Source: Sedimentibacter sp. MB35-C1
GTDB taxonomy: Bacteria; Bacillota; Clostridia; Tissierellales; Sedimentibacteraceae
NCBI RefSeq assembly: GCF_030913635.1
Contig: NZ_CP133188.1
Coordinates: 1,736,001-1,800,000, forward strand
Reading direction: 5' to 3'
DNA length: 64,000 bases
Positions 17,567-26,558 of the stretch are shown one piece after another. A program made the position numbers and the translations under genes. Under the pieces are notes generated by a model. That model was not told the origin of the DNA and searched no databases. It was given only the letters and a program-made list of their open reading frames with translations. The stretch's first letter is position 1. Each line of letters opens with the position of its first letter.

Positions 17567-18768
17567 TTTGGATGGAAAATGTAAAAATAGCTGTTCAGTC
17601 CATAATATCCAATAAAATGAGATCTCTTCTTACAATGCTTGGAATAATAATCGGTATTAGTTCTGTAATTGCAATAGTGGCAATAGGTGACAGCATGAAG
17701 GGCGTTATGGATGATATATATAAGGACATAGGCAAAAATCGTGCATACATATATACTAACATAGAGGATTACCGTTCTACAGATTTTTTTAACAGGGATG
17801 ATATGGAGCTTCTTAAAGAAAGATTTGGAGATAAAATTTCATATTTGTGTCCTTCAGAATCAATAAGAAGTGATGTTACTCATAATAAAAATATTATTAA
17901 ACTTAGTATGGAATGTGTTGATTATAACTTAAGTGACGTACAGAAGATTAAGATGCTATACGGAAGAATGATAAACAAGAGTGACGTGGACAGAAAAAGC
18001 AAGGTGGTTGTCTTGGAGCAAAGCGCGGCTATGAAGCTGTTCAATAAAGAAAATGTAACGGGACAGACAGTAAGGGTTGAAATAGAAAATAATTTGGAAG
18101 ATTTGCTTGTAGTAGGCGTATACAAGAATGAGGAGTCACCTGTTTTATCTATGCTGCAGGGGCAGAAAACCTATGAGGACAGCTATATACCTTATACTAT
18201 GGCTTTTCCTGACAGCTATTCTTTTTACGGGTTGGATGTCTTTATCGGAGAAAAATATCCTGTAAGCCAAACAGGTGACGAGATACTGTCATATATAGCA
18301 GGGCTTAAGAACAGGCTGCCTGAAAATTACTGGTTTTATACAGTGGAGGAAGATCAGCAGACGGTTGATGGAATATTAGGTGGCATGTCCATAGCTGTTG
18401 CTGCCATAGCGGCCATATCCTTATTGGTTGGAGGCATAGGCATAATGAACATAATGCTTGTTTCGGTAACAGAAAGAACAAGGGAGATAGGTATAAAGAA
18501 GGCACTTGGTGCAAGAACAAAAGATGTTTTGTTTCAGTTTTTGATTGAGTCTGCTACATTGTCGGCACTTGGAGGAATTGTTGGAACGTTGTTGGGCATC
18601 GGACTTGTTATGCTTGGCGGAAAAATAATCTCGCTTCCTATTGTTGTAAATCCTGTATCAATAGTGGTAGCCGTAGCCTTTTCTATGATAATTGGTGTAT
18701 TTTTCGGATACTACCCTGCCAGAAAAGCAGCAAAATCCGACCCTATTGATGCTTTAAGATATGAATAA
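17563..18768 (+). CDS. MacB-type ABC permease
   Basis: 401 residues: an N-terminal span (about 20-40, RSLLTMLGIIIGISSVIAI), a large extracellular MacB_PCD domain (about 45-270), and a C-terminal FtsX domain of three spans with ERTREIGIKKALGA (a hallmark) before the second. The ATG at 17563 has GGAGG seven bases upstream and overlaps the ATPase stop. Paired with the MacA-like adaptor upstream, the unit resembles YknXYZ, which protects bacilli against a secreted toxin. Confidence 0.9.
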   Translation: MIWMENVKIAVQSIISNKMRSLLTMLGIIIGISSVIAIVAIGDSMKGVMDDIYKDIGKNRAYIYTNIEDYRSTDFFNRDDMELLKERFGDKISYLCPSESIRSDVTHNKNIIKLSMECVDYNLSDVQKIKMLYGRMINKSDVDRKSKVVVLEQSAAMKLFNKENVTGQTVRVEIENNLEDLLVVGVYKNEESPVLSMLQGQKTYEDSYIPYTMAFPDSYSFYGLDVFIGEKYPVSQTGDEILSYIAGLKNRLPENYWFYTVEEDQQTVDGILGGMSIAVAAIAAISLLVGGIGIMNIMLVSVTERTREIGIKKALGARTKDVLFQFLIESATLSALGGIVGTLLGIGLVMLGGKIISLPIVVNPVSIVVAVAFSMIIGVFFGYYPARKAAKSDPIDALRYE

Positions 18769-18805
18769 GTCATCGACACTTCATTTGTAATGAAAGGGAA
18801 AGTAA

Positions 18806-19137
18806 ATGGCTTTAATAGGCAGAATAGAAAACAAAAAAGGAAATTTAGCTACAATTTTAGTAAAAAAAGAATTACCCTGTGGAGATAATTGCAGAAAATG
18901 CTCCGCAGGGTGCATTTTTTTGGTATATATATACAAGCAAATGTAGTTGAAGACATAAAGCCCGGAGACTATGAAACAATTATAGAAAAGGGCAGTTTCG
19001 TACTGGATTCCAGAATTATGTTTTATGCAATATCCACAATCATTATTGTAGGTTCTGTAACCGCGGTTCAGATGTTTCCATGCATTCAAAATAAGGCAAA
19101 GAATTTTACCGTAGGAGAGAAACATAATCCTAGATAG
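18806..19137 (+). pseudogene. RseC-family gene, frameshifted at a T7 tract
   Basis: The first frame (18806 to stop at 18944-18946) reads MALIGRIENKKGNLATILVK and then the RseC cysteine cluster CGDNCRKCSAGC. At a run of seven T (18915-18921) it loses frame. One extra T would join it to the next frame, which reads GIYIQANVVEDIKPGDYETI, then a membrane span to 19137. RseC/MucC proteins work with Rnf or SoxR systems in the membrane. The reconstructed protein (about 110 residues) is short, with only one of the usual two spans. It may be a true pseudogene, a phase-variable gene, or a sequencing error. Confidence 0.7.
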
Positions 19138-19222
19138 ACGTACAATATTTTGTGTGTAAACATAAGAATAAGAATGCATCAATAGAATAAATATATAAAT
19201 ATGCAAGAATATGAAAAAATAT

Positions 19223-19251
19223 TTGACACAACCTTCAAAAAGTGCTAATAT
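19223..19251 (+). promoter_or_regulatory. Promoter of amino-acid ABC operon
   Basis: TTGACA at 19223-19228, spacer of 17, TAATAT at 19246-19251. Consensus sigma-A promoter 43 bases before the ATG of the binding protein. Confidence 0.8.
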
Positions 19252-19293
19252 ACGTTTATGTTAAAAAATATAAGGACAATTTTGGAGGATAAA

Positions 19294-20094
19294 ATGAAAA
19301 AGGTAATATCTATTATATTAATGATGACCATGGTTTTTGTTCTGTCAACAGGATGTAGCTCCGATTCAGGCAGTGAACAGCCTGCAGAGACACCAGCCGA
19401 TGTTGAAAATAATAAATTAGTAATGTACACTAATGCGGAATTTGCTCCATTTGAGTATTTTGAAGGAGAAAAGGTTGTGGGTGTTGATCCTGACATAGTT
19501 CAGGAAATAGCTAATGAAATGGGAAAAGAGCTTGTTATAGAGCATACGGATTTTGACAGCCTCATTCCTTCACTTGTAGCAGGCAAAGCTGATTTGGTGG
19601 CTGCAGGAATGACTATAAACCCTGAAAGGGCAGAAGAAGTTGATTTTTCAATACCTTATGTTGAATCAATTCAAAATATTATTTCCAAAAATGATGCTGA
19701 GATTACAACCATGGAAGATTTAGAAGGTAAGAAGATCGGTGTACAGTTGGGGACTACGGGAGACCTTGCTATAAGCGATGCAGTAGATCTTGAGGACGGA
19801 GACTTGTACAACACAGGCGCGGAAGTAAAGACATATGCAAACGCATTGGAAGCGGCACAGGATTTATTGAACGGAAGAATTGATGCGGTTATTGTAGATG
19901 AAATGCCTGCAGAAGAAATTGTAAAAAATAACAGTGAAGAGTTAGTAACATGCATATTTGGAGAAATAAGCGAACAATACGGAATAGCGGTAGAAAAAGG
20001 CAATACAGAGCTGCTTGAGGCTGTAAACAAGACTCTTCAAAAGCTTTTAGATGAAGGTAAGATTGAAGAGCTTATAGCTAAGCATTCTAATTAG
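19294..20094 (+). CDS. Amino-acid ABC transporter substrate-binding lipoprotein
   Basis: 266 residues with a lipoprotein signal ending in LSTGC, then a Ser/Glu/Pro linker and an SBP_bac_3 fold of about 35-262. Visible motifs are FEYFEGEKVVGVDPDIVQEIA and GKADLVAAGMTINPERAEEVDFSIPY. The family binds polar amino acids such as His, Gln, Cys or Arg. The start at 19294 has TTGGAGG; an upstream ATG (19258) lacks a ribosome site. It is the first gene of a three-gene importer. Confidence 0.9.
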   Translation: MKKVISIILMMTMVFVLSTGCSSDSGSEQPAETPADVENNKLVMYTNAEFAPFEYFEGEKVVGVDPDIVQEIANEMGKELVIEHTDFDSLIPSLVAGKADLVAAGMTINPERAEEVDFSIPYVESIQNIISKNDAEITTMEDLEGKKIGVQLGTTGDLAISDAVDLEDGDLYNTGAEVKTYANALEAAQDLLNGRIDAVIVDEMPAEEIVKNNSEELVTCIFGEISEQYGIAVEKGNTELLEAVNKTLQKLLDEGKIEELIAKHSN

Positions 20095-20106
20095 GATTGG
20101 ATTAAG

Positions 20107-20134
20107 GACGATCTGCTTGCGGAGATCGTCTTTT
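20107..20134 (+). terminator. Hairpin attenuator after binding protein
   Basis: GACGATCT (20107-20114) pairs perfectly with AGATCGTC (20123-20130), followed by only TTTT. It probably stops part of the transcripts, so that more binding protein than permease is made, or stabilises the upstream mRNA end. Confidence 0.65.
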
Positions 20135-20154
20135 GTTTGCAGAGGAGTGAGATT

Positions 20155-20847
20155 TTGTTAGACGAATTTATAATAAACTTTACTAAGACATTTATTAAGG
20201 ATGCAAGATATAAATTATTTCTTACGGGTATAAAGAATACAATATTAATTGCTCTTTTTGCCACACTTATGGGAATATTAATAGGGTTGATAGTTGCAGT
20301 TATTCGATATAGCGCCAAAAATAACAAAAAAATGTATATTCCGGACTTGATTTGCAGGTTATATGTCACTGTTATTAGAGGAACGCCTGTGGTTGTACAA
20401 CTTTTAATAATGTACTATGCAGTATTTGTAAATATGGATAATACTATATTTATAGCAATCATGACTTTTGGAATTAATTCAGGAGCCTATGTTGCAGAAA
20501 TAGCGCGAGCAGGAATTGAATCTGTCGATAAGGGTCAGATGGAAGCAGGATTATCACTTGGCCTCAGTAGCAACAGTACGATGTTTCACATAATACTTCC
20601 TCAGGCTGTAAAAAACATATTGCCTGCATTGGGAAATGAGTTCATTGCTCTTTTAAAGGAAACTTCAGTAGTTGGATTTATTCCTGTTATTGATTTGACC
20701 AATGCTGGAAATCTAATTCGAAGCAGGACATACGAGCCATTCTTTTCGCTGTATACAGTAGCTATAGCATACCTTGTAATGGTTCTTGGTATGGGTGCAG
20801 TGCAGAAAAGATTGGAAAGGAGGCTTTCTCAAAGTGATAGAAATTAA
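20155..20847 (+). CDS. Amino-acid ABC permease (HisM/GlnP type)
   Basis: 230 residues with about five spans. The EAA loop is typical: [36 protein letters not shown] with L-P at the turn, which docks the ATPase. The N-terminal signature [17 protein letters not shown] matches polar amino-acid permeases. A TTG start at 20155 has AGGAG seven bases upstream; the TTG at 20137 lacks one. The ATPase start overlaps its end. Confidence 0.9.
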   Translation: MLDEFIINFTKTFIKDARYKLFLTGIKNTILIALFATLMGILIGLIVAVIRYSAKNNKKMYIPDLICRLYVTVIRGTPVVVQLLIMYYAVFVNMDNTIFIAIMTFGINSGAYVAEIARAGIESVDKGQMEAGLSLGLSSNSTMFHIILPQAVKNILPALGNEFIALLKETSVVGFIPVIDLTNAGNLIRSRTYEPFFSLYTVAIAYLVMVLGMGAVQKRLERRLSQSDRN

Positions 20848-21565
20848 AAATGTAAACAAAAGCTTTGGCGAGAACCATGTTTTGAAGAATGTGAATACTT
20901 CTGTCAGCAGAGGTGAGAAAGTTGTAATCATAGGCCCATCTGGATCTGGAAAGAGCACGTTATTAAGATGCATGAACCTGTTGGAGATTCCAAATTCCGG
21001 AAACATATTTTTTGAAGGTGAAGCTATTACAGATAAAAAATGCAAAATAAATAGCGTAAGGCAGAAAATGGGGATGGTGTTTCAACATTTCAATCTTTTT
21101 CCTCACTTAACAGTATTGGAAAATATTACTTTGGCTCCGGTTAAACTGGGCCTTCAAACTAAAACTGAGGCAGAAGAGATTGCGGTAAAGCTTTTGGAAA
21201 GAATAGGACTTGCAGATAAGAAGAATGAATATCCCAATAAGCTTTCAGGAGGACAGAAGCAAAGAATAGCAATTGTAAGATCGCTTGCTATGAAGCCGGA
21301 AATAATGCTTTTTGACGAGCCTACATCGGCTCTTGACCCCGAAATGATTGGAGAAGTGCTTAATCTTATGAAGGATTTGGCGGAGGAAGGCATGACGATG
21401 GTTGTTGTTACTCATGAGATGGGCTTTGCGAAAAGTGTTGCAAACAGAATATTATTCATGGATGACGGGCAGATATTGGAAGAAAATAATCCAAGTGACT
21501 TTTTTACAAATCCCAAGCACGAAAGAGCAAAGGAATTTCTGTCCAAGGTTTTATACAATATATAA
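20834..21565 (+). CDS. Amino-acid ABC ATPase (GlnQ/HisP type)
   Basis: 244 residues. Walker A is GPSGSGKST, the signature [19 protein letters not shown], Walker [16 protein letters not shown], and the family motif [24 protein letters not shown] start at 20834, after AAGGAGG, is preferred to the ATG at 20786 inside the permease. It overlaps the permease by 14 bases, so translation is coupled. Together the three genes form a polar amino-acid importer. Confidence 0.92.
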   Translation: MIEIKNVNKSFGENHVLKNVNTSVSRGEKVVIIGPSGSGKSTLLRCMNLLEIPNSGNIFFEGEAITDKKCKINSVRQKMGMVFQHFNLFPHLTVLENITLAPVKLGLQTKTEAEEIAVKLLERIGLADKKNEYPNKLSGGQKQRIAIVRSLAMKPEIMLFDEPTSALDPEMIGEVLNLMKDLAEEGMTMVVVTHEMGFAKSVANRILFMDDGQILEENNPSDFFTNPKHERAKEFLSKVLYNI

Positions 21566-21776
21566 AATCTGACTGATATTTTATGAATGGATAGTTTATG
21601 AAATCTATCCAGTTAATTTCAGAAGATCTGTAGAAACAAATTACTATTTGTTTTAAATTTAGGGTTAAATTCGCACAAATAATTGATATTGCAATAATAG
21701 AATTATTTTTATGATTAGTTTTTTTATGTTAAAAAATTCTGTAATAACATGCAATTTTAAGTTTTGTAATATAGAC

Positions 21777-21805
21777 TTGCATGCCGTAATTTGTTCTGGT
21801 ATAGT
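21777..21805 (+). promoter_or_regulatory. Promoter of DUF1275 gene
   Basis: TTGCAT at 21777-21782, spacer of 17 bases, TATAGT at 21800-21805, 38 bases before the ATG. The rest of the 278-base gap after the ATPase gene is AT-rich without other signal. Confidence 0.65.
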
Positions 21806-21843
21806 GATGATGACATAAATTTAAGGAAGCGTATTTAATTTAA

Positions 21844-22587
21844 ATGAACAAAATGAATAAGAAACAGATAAACAATGAAATTAACAGGTGGCAAATGTCC
21901 GAATCTATTATGATAGGTATACTTTTAGCCTTTTCAGGAGGATATATGGATGCATATACCTATGTTTTCAGAGGTAAGGTTTTTGCCAACGCACAGACAG
22001 GAAATATTATACTTCTTGGAATAAATATTTCAGGATTAAATTATTCGGAAGCTGTAAGGTATCTGATTCCAGTAATATCATTTATAGCTGGTGTTTTTAC
22101 TGCACAGATGTTGAAGCTTAAGTTCGGTAATACCAGAAAGATTCATTGGCGTCAAATCGGAATACTGGTAGAGATTATTATAATGCTGGTGGTGTCTCTT
22201 ATGGGAACTGACCTGAATCTGGTTGCTAACAGTATGATTTCTTATGCATGCGGAATTCAAGTTCAAAGCTTTAGAAAGATACACGATAATTCTTTGGCTA
22301 CGACTATGTGTATAGGAAACCTGCGTACGGCTACAGATTTACTTTGTGGCTCAATAATTAAAAAAGACACTTCGTTATTTCACAGAAGCATATTTTATTA
22401 CGGAGTCATATTTATATTTACAATCGGTGCAATTTCAGGTAAAAACTGCATTGCAATACTTGGGCAACAGGCAATACTTGTAAGTGTAGTAATTTTATCG
22501 ATTGTATTTCTATTTATGTTTTTCGAAAAAGAGGTCGAGATAGATATATTAAGAGCAGGTCAAAAAAATAAAAGAAAGTTCAAATGA
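21844..22587 (+). CDS. YoaK-family (DUF1275) membrane protein
   Basis: A 247-residue polytopic protein of the DUF1275 family. The hallmark early motif reads SGGYMDAYTYVFRGKVFANAQTGNIILLG (about 30-58), where the D-A-x-T and F-x-x-x-QTGN elements are conserved. About six spans. No function is established. The ribosome site AAGGAAG lies rather far upstream (about 13 bases), so start assignment is moderate. Confidence 0.85.
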   Translation: MNKMNKKQINNEINRWQMSESIMIGILLAFSGGYMDAYTYVFRGKVFANAQTGNIILLGINISGLNYSEAVRYLIPVISFIAGVFTAQMLKLKFGNTRKIHWRQIGILVEIIIMLVVSLMGTDLNLVANSMISYACGIQVQSFRKIHDNSLATTMCIGNLRTATDLLCGSIIKKDTSLFHRSIFYYGVIFIFTIGAISGKNCIAILGQQAILVSVVILSIVFLFMFFEKEVEIDILRAGQKNKRKFK

Positions 22588-22651
22588 ACTTTAAAAAGTT
22601 AAACTTTATAATTAATATGATTTAATTGTTACGCCTTATTTAATTGAACTT

Positions 22652-22703
22652 GAAAAACTCCCGAAGTGCCAGTCAATAAATGTATGACTTTTGCTTCGGG
22701 AGT
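22652..22703 (-). terminator. Terminator of ribose operon
   Basis: On the minus strand ACTCCCGAAG (22703-22694) pairs with CTTCGGGAGT (22666-22657) and is followed by TTTTT. The 27-base loop contains a partial second stem. Confidence 0.8.
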
Positions 22704-22713
22704 ATGTTTTTTC

Positions 22714-23616
22714 TTATTTCTTAACAAGTTGCAGATCTACTGGTATCATGCTTTCAACCTGCTCACCATTTAGGATTTTTACTGCTGTTTCAACACCCAG
22801 AGAACCTATTTCCTTTGGAAGCTGCTCAACTGTTGCTGCCATCTCTCCGCTTTCAACCGCTGCTTTTGCATCGTCGGTGGCATCGAAACCTACAACAAGT
22901 ATATCTCTTTTTGAAGCTTTAATAGCTTCTATGGCTCCTAGAGCCATTTCATCATTGTGAGCAAATACGGCATTTATTTCAGTCTGAGCTTGAAGAATAT
23001 TTTCCATTACTGTCAGCCCCTCAGCTCTGTCAAAGTTTGCTGTTTGCTTTGCAACTACCTCAATATCTGTTTCACTTATTGCTTCGTTAAATCCTTGGCC
23101 CCTGTCTCTTGCTGCAGAAGCACCTGGGATGCCTTCAAGCTCAACAACTTTTCCATTTCCGCCCAGAAGCTCAACTATGTATTCTCCTGCCAGTCTGCCG
23201 CCTGCAACGTTATCGGATGCAATGTGAGATACAACTTCACCGCCGTTAGCACCTCTATCCAAAGTTATTACAGGTATGTTTGCATTGTTAGCTGCTTCAA
23301 CGGCGCTTTTAACAGCATCGGAATCTGTAGGGTTAATCATGATGATATCAACACCTTGGTTAATTAAATCCTCTACATTTGACATTTCTGTAGCGGAGTC
23401 GTCCTGAGAGTCAAGAGTAACAAGTGAAACTCCCAGTTCCTGAGCCTTTGCCTTGGCACCTGCCTCCAAGTCTACAAAGAAAGGATTGTTTAATGTTGAA
23501 ATTGCCAGTCCTATGGTTTTTGTTTCTTCGCCGTCTGGATTTTCATTTTTACCGCATCCTGTAAACAGAGACAGTATCATTAGCGTTACAACAACAAAAC
23601 TCAAAAATTTTTTCAT
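22714..23616 (-). CDS. rbsB: Ribose ABC transporter substrate-binding protein
   Basis: 300 residues. A lipoprotein signal ends in LFTGCG, followed by a periplasmic-binding-protein-1 fold (about 33-300). Visible motifs are TIGLAISTLNNPFFVDLEAGAK, ITLDRGANGGEVVSHIASDNVAGG and GHNDEMALGA-like AVFAHNDEMALGAIEA, all typical of RbsB. It would deliver D-ribose to the RbsAC transporter. It is the last gene of the operon, 29 bases after rbsC, and precedes a terminator. Confidence 0.9.
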   Translation of the reverse strand: MKKFLSFVVVTLMILSLFTGCGKNENPDGEETKTIGLAISTLNNPFFVDLEAGAKAKAQELGVSLVTLDSQDDSATEMSNVEDLINQGVDIIMINPTDSDAVKSAVEAANNANIPVITLDRGANGGEVVSHIASDNVAGGRLAGEYIVELLGGNGKVVELEGIPGASAARDRGQGFNEAISETDIEVVAKQTANFDRAEGLTVMENILQAQTEINAVFAHNDEMALGAIEAIKASKRDILVVGFDATDDAKAAVESGEMAATVEQLPKEIGSLGVETAVKILNGEQVESMIPVDLQLVKK

Positions 23617-23645
23617 AAATTCCTCCCTAATTAAAAGTTTTATTT

Positions 23646-24593
23646 TTATCTTGATAATTTTTGTTTTCTATCAAGAAGTACAGCGGCAAGTATTACTATG
23701 CCTTTTGCAACATCCTGGTAATAAGAGGATACTTGCATTAAGTTCAGGGCATTGTTCAGTACGCCGATTATGAGAGCTCCTATTGCCGTACCTGCAATTG
23801 TTCCTATCCCTCCAGCCATGCTTGTTCCTCCAAGAACAACTGCAGCAATAGCATCAAGCTCATATCCTGCTCCTGCCGTGGGCTGTGCTGAGCCCAACCT
23901 GGCTGTAATCAATATTCCAGCCAGTGCGGCCATCATTCCTGAGGCTGAATATACAAACAGCTTAACGCGGTTGGTTTTAATTCCAGAATAAATTGTTGCT
24001 TCCTCATTGGAACCTGTTGCATAAATATATCTTCCTATGCGGGTGTGATTTAGTATATAGTATGCAATGATAAATACTAATATCATTATATAAACTGGAA
24101 TAGGTATTGGGCCGATAAAGCCTGAACCTATTTCTCCGAAAGCTTCGGATGCTTCTGTGCTTCCAGTGCTTATTGGTCGTCCTTGTGTAAATACAAGAAT
24201 TATACCTCTTAGCAGAGTAACGGTGCCCAGAGTTGCAATAAAAGGTTGCAACCGTCCTGCGGTAATAAGTGTTCCGTTAAGAAATCCTATAAATGTTCCC
24301 AGCAGGAGAACGACAATTACAGCAATAAATACATTTGTGCCAGATGAAATCATGGCAGCCGCCACAGCACCACAAATTCCCAAAACCGATCCAACAGATA
24401 AATCAATCCCGCCAATTAGTATTGCAAACGTCATTCCAGTAGCTATTACAGCATTAATTGATGTTTGCCTTAGAACAGTAAGAATATTGCCCCAAGTCAA
24501 AAATCTGGGGTTGAGAATTGCAACAATAATTGAAGTGATAAGCAATACTATCAGAGGTTTGTTTTTAAGCAGCTTTTTTAATAATTTATTCAT
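23646..24593 (-). CDS. rbsC: Ribose ABC permease
   Basis: 315 residues with about eight to ten spans and the RbsC landmarks ILIGGIDLSVGSVLG and GRLQPFIATLGTVTLLRG plus AIAAVVLGGTSMAGGIGTI, the coupling region. The ATG at 24593 overlaps the rbsA stop (TAATG) and has a GGAAAGGA site, so the much longer reading frame upstream of it is not used. It forms the membrane part of the ribose importer. Confidence 0.92.
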   Translation of the reverse strand: MNKLLKKLLKNKPLIVLLITSIIVAILNPRFLTWGNILTVLRQTSINAVIATGMTFAILIGGIDLSVGSVLGICGAVAAAMISSGTNVFIAVIVVLLLGTFIGFLNGTLITAGRLQPFIATLGTVTLLRGIILVFTQGRPISTGSTEASEAFGEIGSGFIGPIPIPVYIMILVFIIAYYILNHTRIGRYIYATGSNEEATIYSGIKTNRVKLFVYSASGMMAALAGILITARLGSAQPTAGAGYELDAIAAVVLGGTSMAGGIGTIAGTAIGALIIGVLNNALNLMQVSSYYQDVAKGIVILAAVLLDRKQKLSR

Positions 24594-26086
24594 TATACTA
24601 CATCCTTTCCTACGGCGAGGGTCATAATTGCCTCCTGTGTAGCATCCTTTTGCTGCAAAAATCCAGAGATCTTTCCCTCGTGCATGACCATTATTCGGTC
24701 GCAAATTCCAAGGATTTCAGGTATATCGGAAGACACTACTATAATGCACATGCCTTTGGTTTTGAATTTATTTATTAAATCGTAGATGTCTTTTCTCGCT
24801 CCAACGTCAACTCCACGTGTAGGCTCATCCAGAATGAGTATTTTCGGATTTGTATTTAAGTTTTTTGCAATGGATACTTTTTGCTGGTTTCCGCCGCTTA
24901 AATATTTTAAAAGCTGTTGTGTCCCGGCAGTTTTAATTGACATTGTTTCTATATAATTATTTGCCGAAGTTTCTTCCTTGCTTCTGTTGATTAAGCCTGT
25001 AGCATTTGTAAATTTTTTAAGAGATGATAGAGTTATATTTTCTCGTACATTCATTTCGTTTATTATTCCGTTAGATTTCCTGTCCTCTGAAACATATGCT
25101 ATACCCAAATTTAAGGCATTCATGGAAGATGAAATTTTTACTTTTTCACCATTTAAGAAGATTTCCCCATTGTATGGATAGATTCCATAAAGAGTTCTCA
25201 TAAGTTCGGTTCTTGAAGAACCCATTAAGCCTGCTACACCTAGTGTTTCGCCTTGTCTTATCGTAAATGAAACATTTTTTACAAACTGATTCGAAAGGTT
25301 TTCCACTTTCAAAACTTCAGGGCCGGCCACCGTTTTAATTCGAGGATATTGCTCATTAAGTTTTCTGCCAACCATCATTTCAATTACTTTATCTTCATCA
25401 GTTTCCTTAATTGATTTTTCTCCGATTAACTCTCCGTCTCTCAATACTGTTACATCATCACAAATTTCAAATATTTCCTGAAGTCTATGAGATATGTACA
25501 CAATGCTTTTTCCTTCAAATTTCAAGTCATTTATTACATTAAATAATTTTTGTGTTTCTGATGGGGTCAAGGCACCGGTTGGCTCATCCATGATGATAAC
25601 ATTTGCATCAATAGAAAGTGCCTTTGCAATTTCAACCAATTGCTGCTTTCCTACACTTAAGTTTTTAACTAATTCTTTGGGGTTCTCATTTAGCCCTAAT
25701 TTTTTCAGCCAGTATTCAGAATCAGAGTAAAGTTTGCTCCAAAGAATTCGCCCACGTGCCGATACAGGCTCTCTTCCCAGGAATATATTTTCTCCTATGG
25801 ACAGATCTTTGACCAAGTTTAGCTCCTGATGTATAATGGCGATTCCGGCTTGTTGAGAGGATCGTGTATCATTGAAATTAACTTGAAGCCCGTTCAGATA
25901 AACTTCGCCGCTTGTTTTTAAGTAAACTCCGGTAAGTATTTTCATGAGGGTTGATTTTCCGGCTCCGTTTTCTCCTACAAGAGCCATGGCATGCCCTTTA
26001 TAAATGTTGAAATTTACATTTTTTAATACATTAACACCTGAAAAATCTTTATTGATATGTTTCATGGATACTGCAATGTCTTTCAA
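24593..26086 (-). CDS. rbsA: Ribose ABC ATPase (two nucleotide-binding domains)
   Basis: 497 residues with two ABC domains. The first (1-240) has Walker A GENGAGKST, the signature LSVGKQQLVEIAKAL and Walker B VIIMDEPTGALTP. The second (about 255-495) has a degenerate Walker A region around VAGLMGSSRTE, where the canonical GxxGxGKS is missing, and an LSGGNQQKV signature with LILDEPTRGVDVGA. This asymmetry is normal for RbsA/MglA. It is located between rbsD and rbsC. Confidence 0.93.
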   Translation of the reverse strand: MKDIAVSMKHINKDFSGVNVLKNVNFNIYKGHAMALVGENGAGKSTLMKILTGVYLKTSGEVYLNGLQVNFNDTRSSQQAGIAIIHQELNLVKDLSIGENIFLGREPVSARGRILWSKLYSDSEYWLKKLGLNENPKELVKNLSVGKQQLVEIAKALSIDANVIIMDEPTGALTPSETQKLFNVINDLKFEGKSIVYISHRLQEIFEICDDVTVLRDGELIGEKSIKETDEDKVIEMMVGRKLNEQYPRIKTVAGPEVLKVENLSNQFVKNVSFTIRQGETLGVAGLMGSSRTELMRTLYGIYPYNGEIFLNGEKVKISSSMNALNLGIAYVSEDRKSNGIINEMNVRENITLSSLKKFTNATGLINRSKEETSANNYIETMSIKTAGTQQLLKYLSGGNQQKVSIAKNLNTNPKILILDEPTRGVDVGARKDIYDLINKFKTKGMCIIVVSSDIPEILGICDRIMVMHEGKISGFLQQKDATQEAIMTLAVGKDVV

Positions 26087-26115
26087 TTAATCACCACCCG
26101 GAAACTGATTATATA

Positions 26116-26535
26116 TTAGAATGTTACTCCAGATACTAGAATTATGTTGGCATAGGACTTATATTCACCTGTTCTTACAACAGCTTTTGTACCTGCAGTC
26201 AGTTTCTTGAATTCTTTATGAGCGACATATTCAACGTCTATAGATCTAATTTCTTCCTTCTCTATACTTTTTATTATTTTTATTATCTTATTGTTCAATT
26301 CCGGATTGCTTTCAATTATTTCCTGCGCAAGTATAACCCTTTCAATAAACAGCTCGTCCAGTACTGCCGTCAATACCGGAATAAGCTCAGGCAGTCCCTT
26401 TGCCACAGCCAGATCTATCCTTTGAACTCCATCCGGAACAGGAAGACCGCAGTCGCCTATGGTAATTGAATCCGTATGTCCCATTTTTCCTATAACGTAT
26501 GAGATTTCAGAATTTAACAGACGTCCTTTTTTCAT
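26116..26535 (-). CDS. rbsD: D-ribose pyranase
   Basis: 139 residues. The family signature KKGRLLNSEISYVIGKMGHTDSI (in pieces: LLNSEISYVIGKMGH, residues 5-19) includes the catalytic His near 19; later GDCGLPVPDG and RTGEYKSYANIILVSGVTF. RbsD interconverts beta-pyranose and beta-furanose forms of ribose so that RbsK can act. It lies 29 bases before rbsA. No rbsK is present in the operon. Confidence 0.92.
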   Translation of the reverse strand: MKKGRLLNSEISYVIGKMGHTDSITIGDCGLPVPDGVQRIDLAVAKGLPELIPVLTAVLDELFIERVILAQEIIESNPELNNKIIKIIKSIEKEEIRSIDVEYVAHKEFKKLTAGTKAVVRTGEYKSYANIILVSGVTF

Positions 26536-26558
26536 TCTACCACCTGCTTTATCATTGA

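Noticed and set aside
22957-24627. Open frames on the plus strand within rbsB and rbsC
   Set aside because: They are antisense to well-supported ribose genes, with no family resemblance or ribosome sites.
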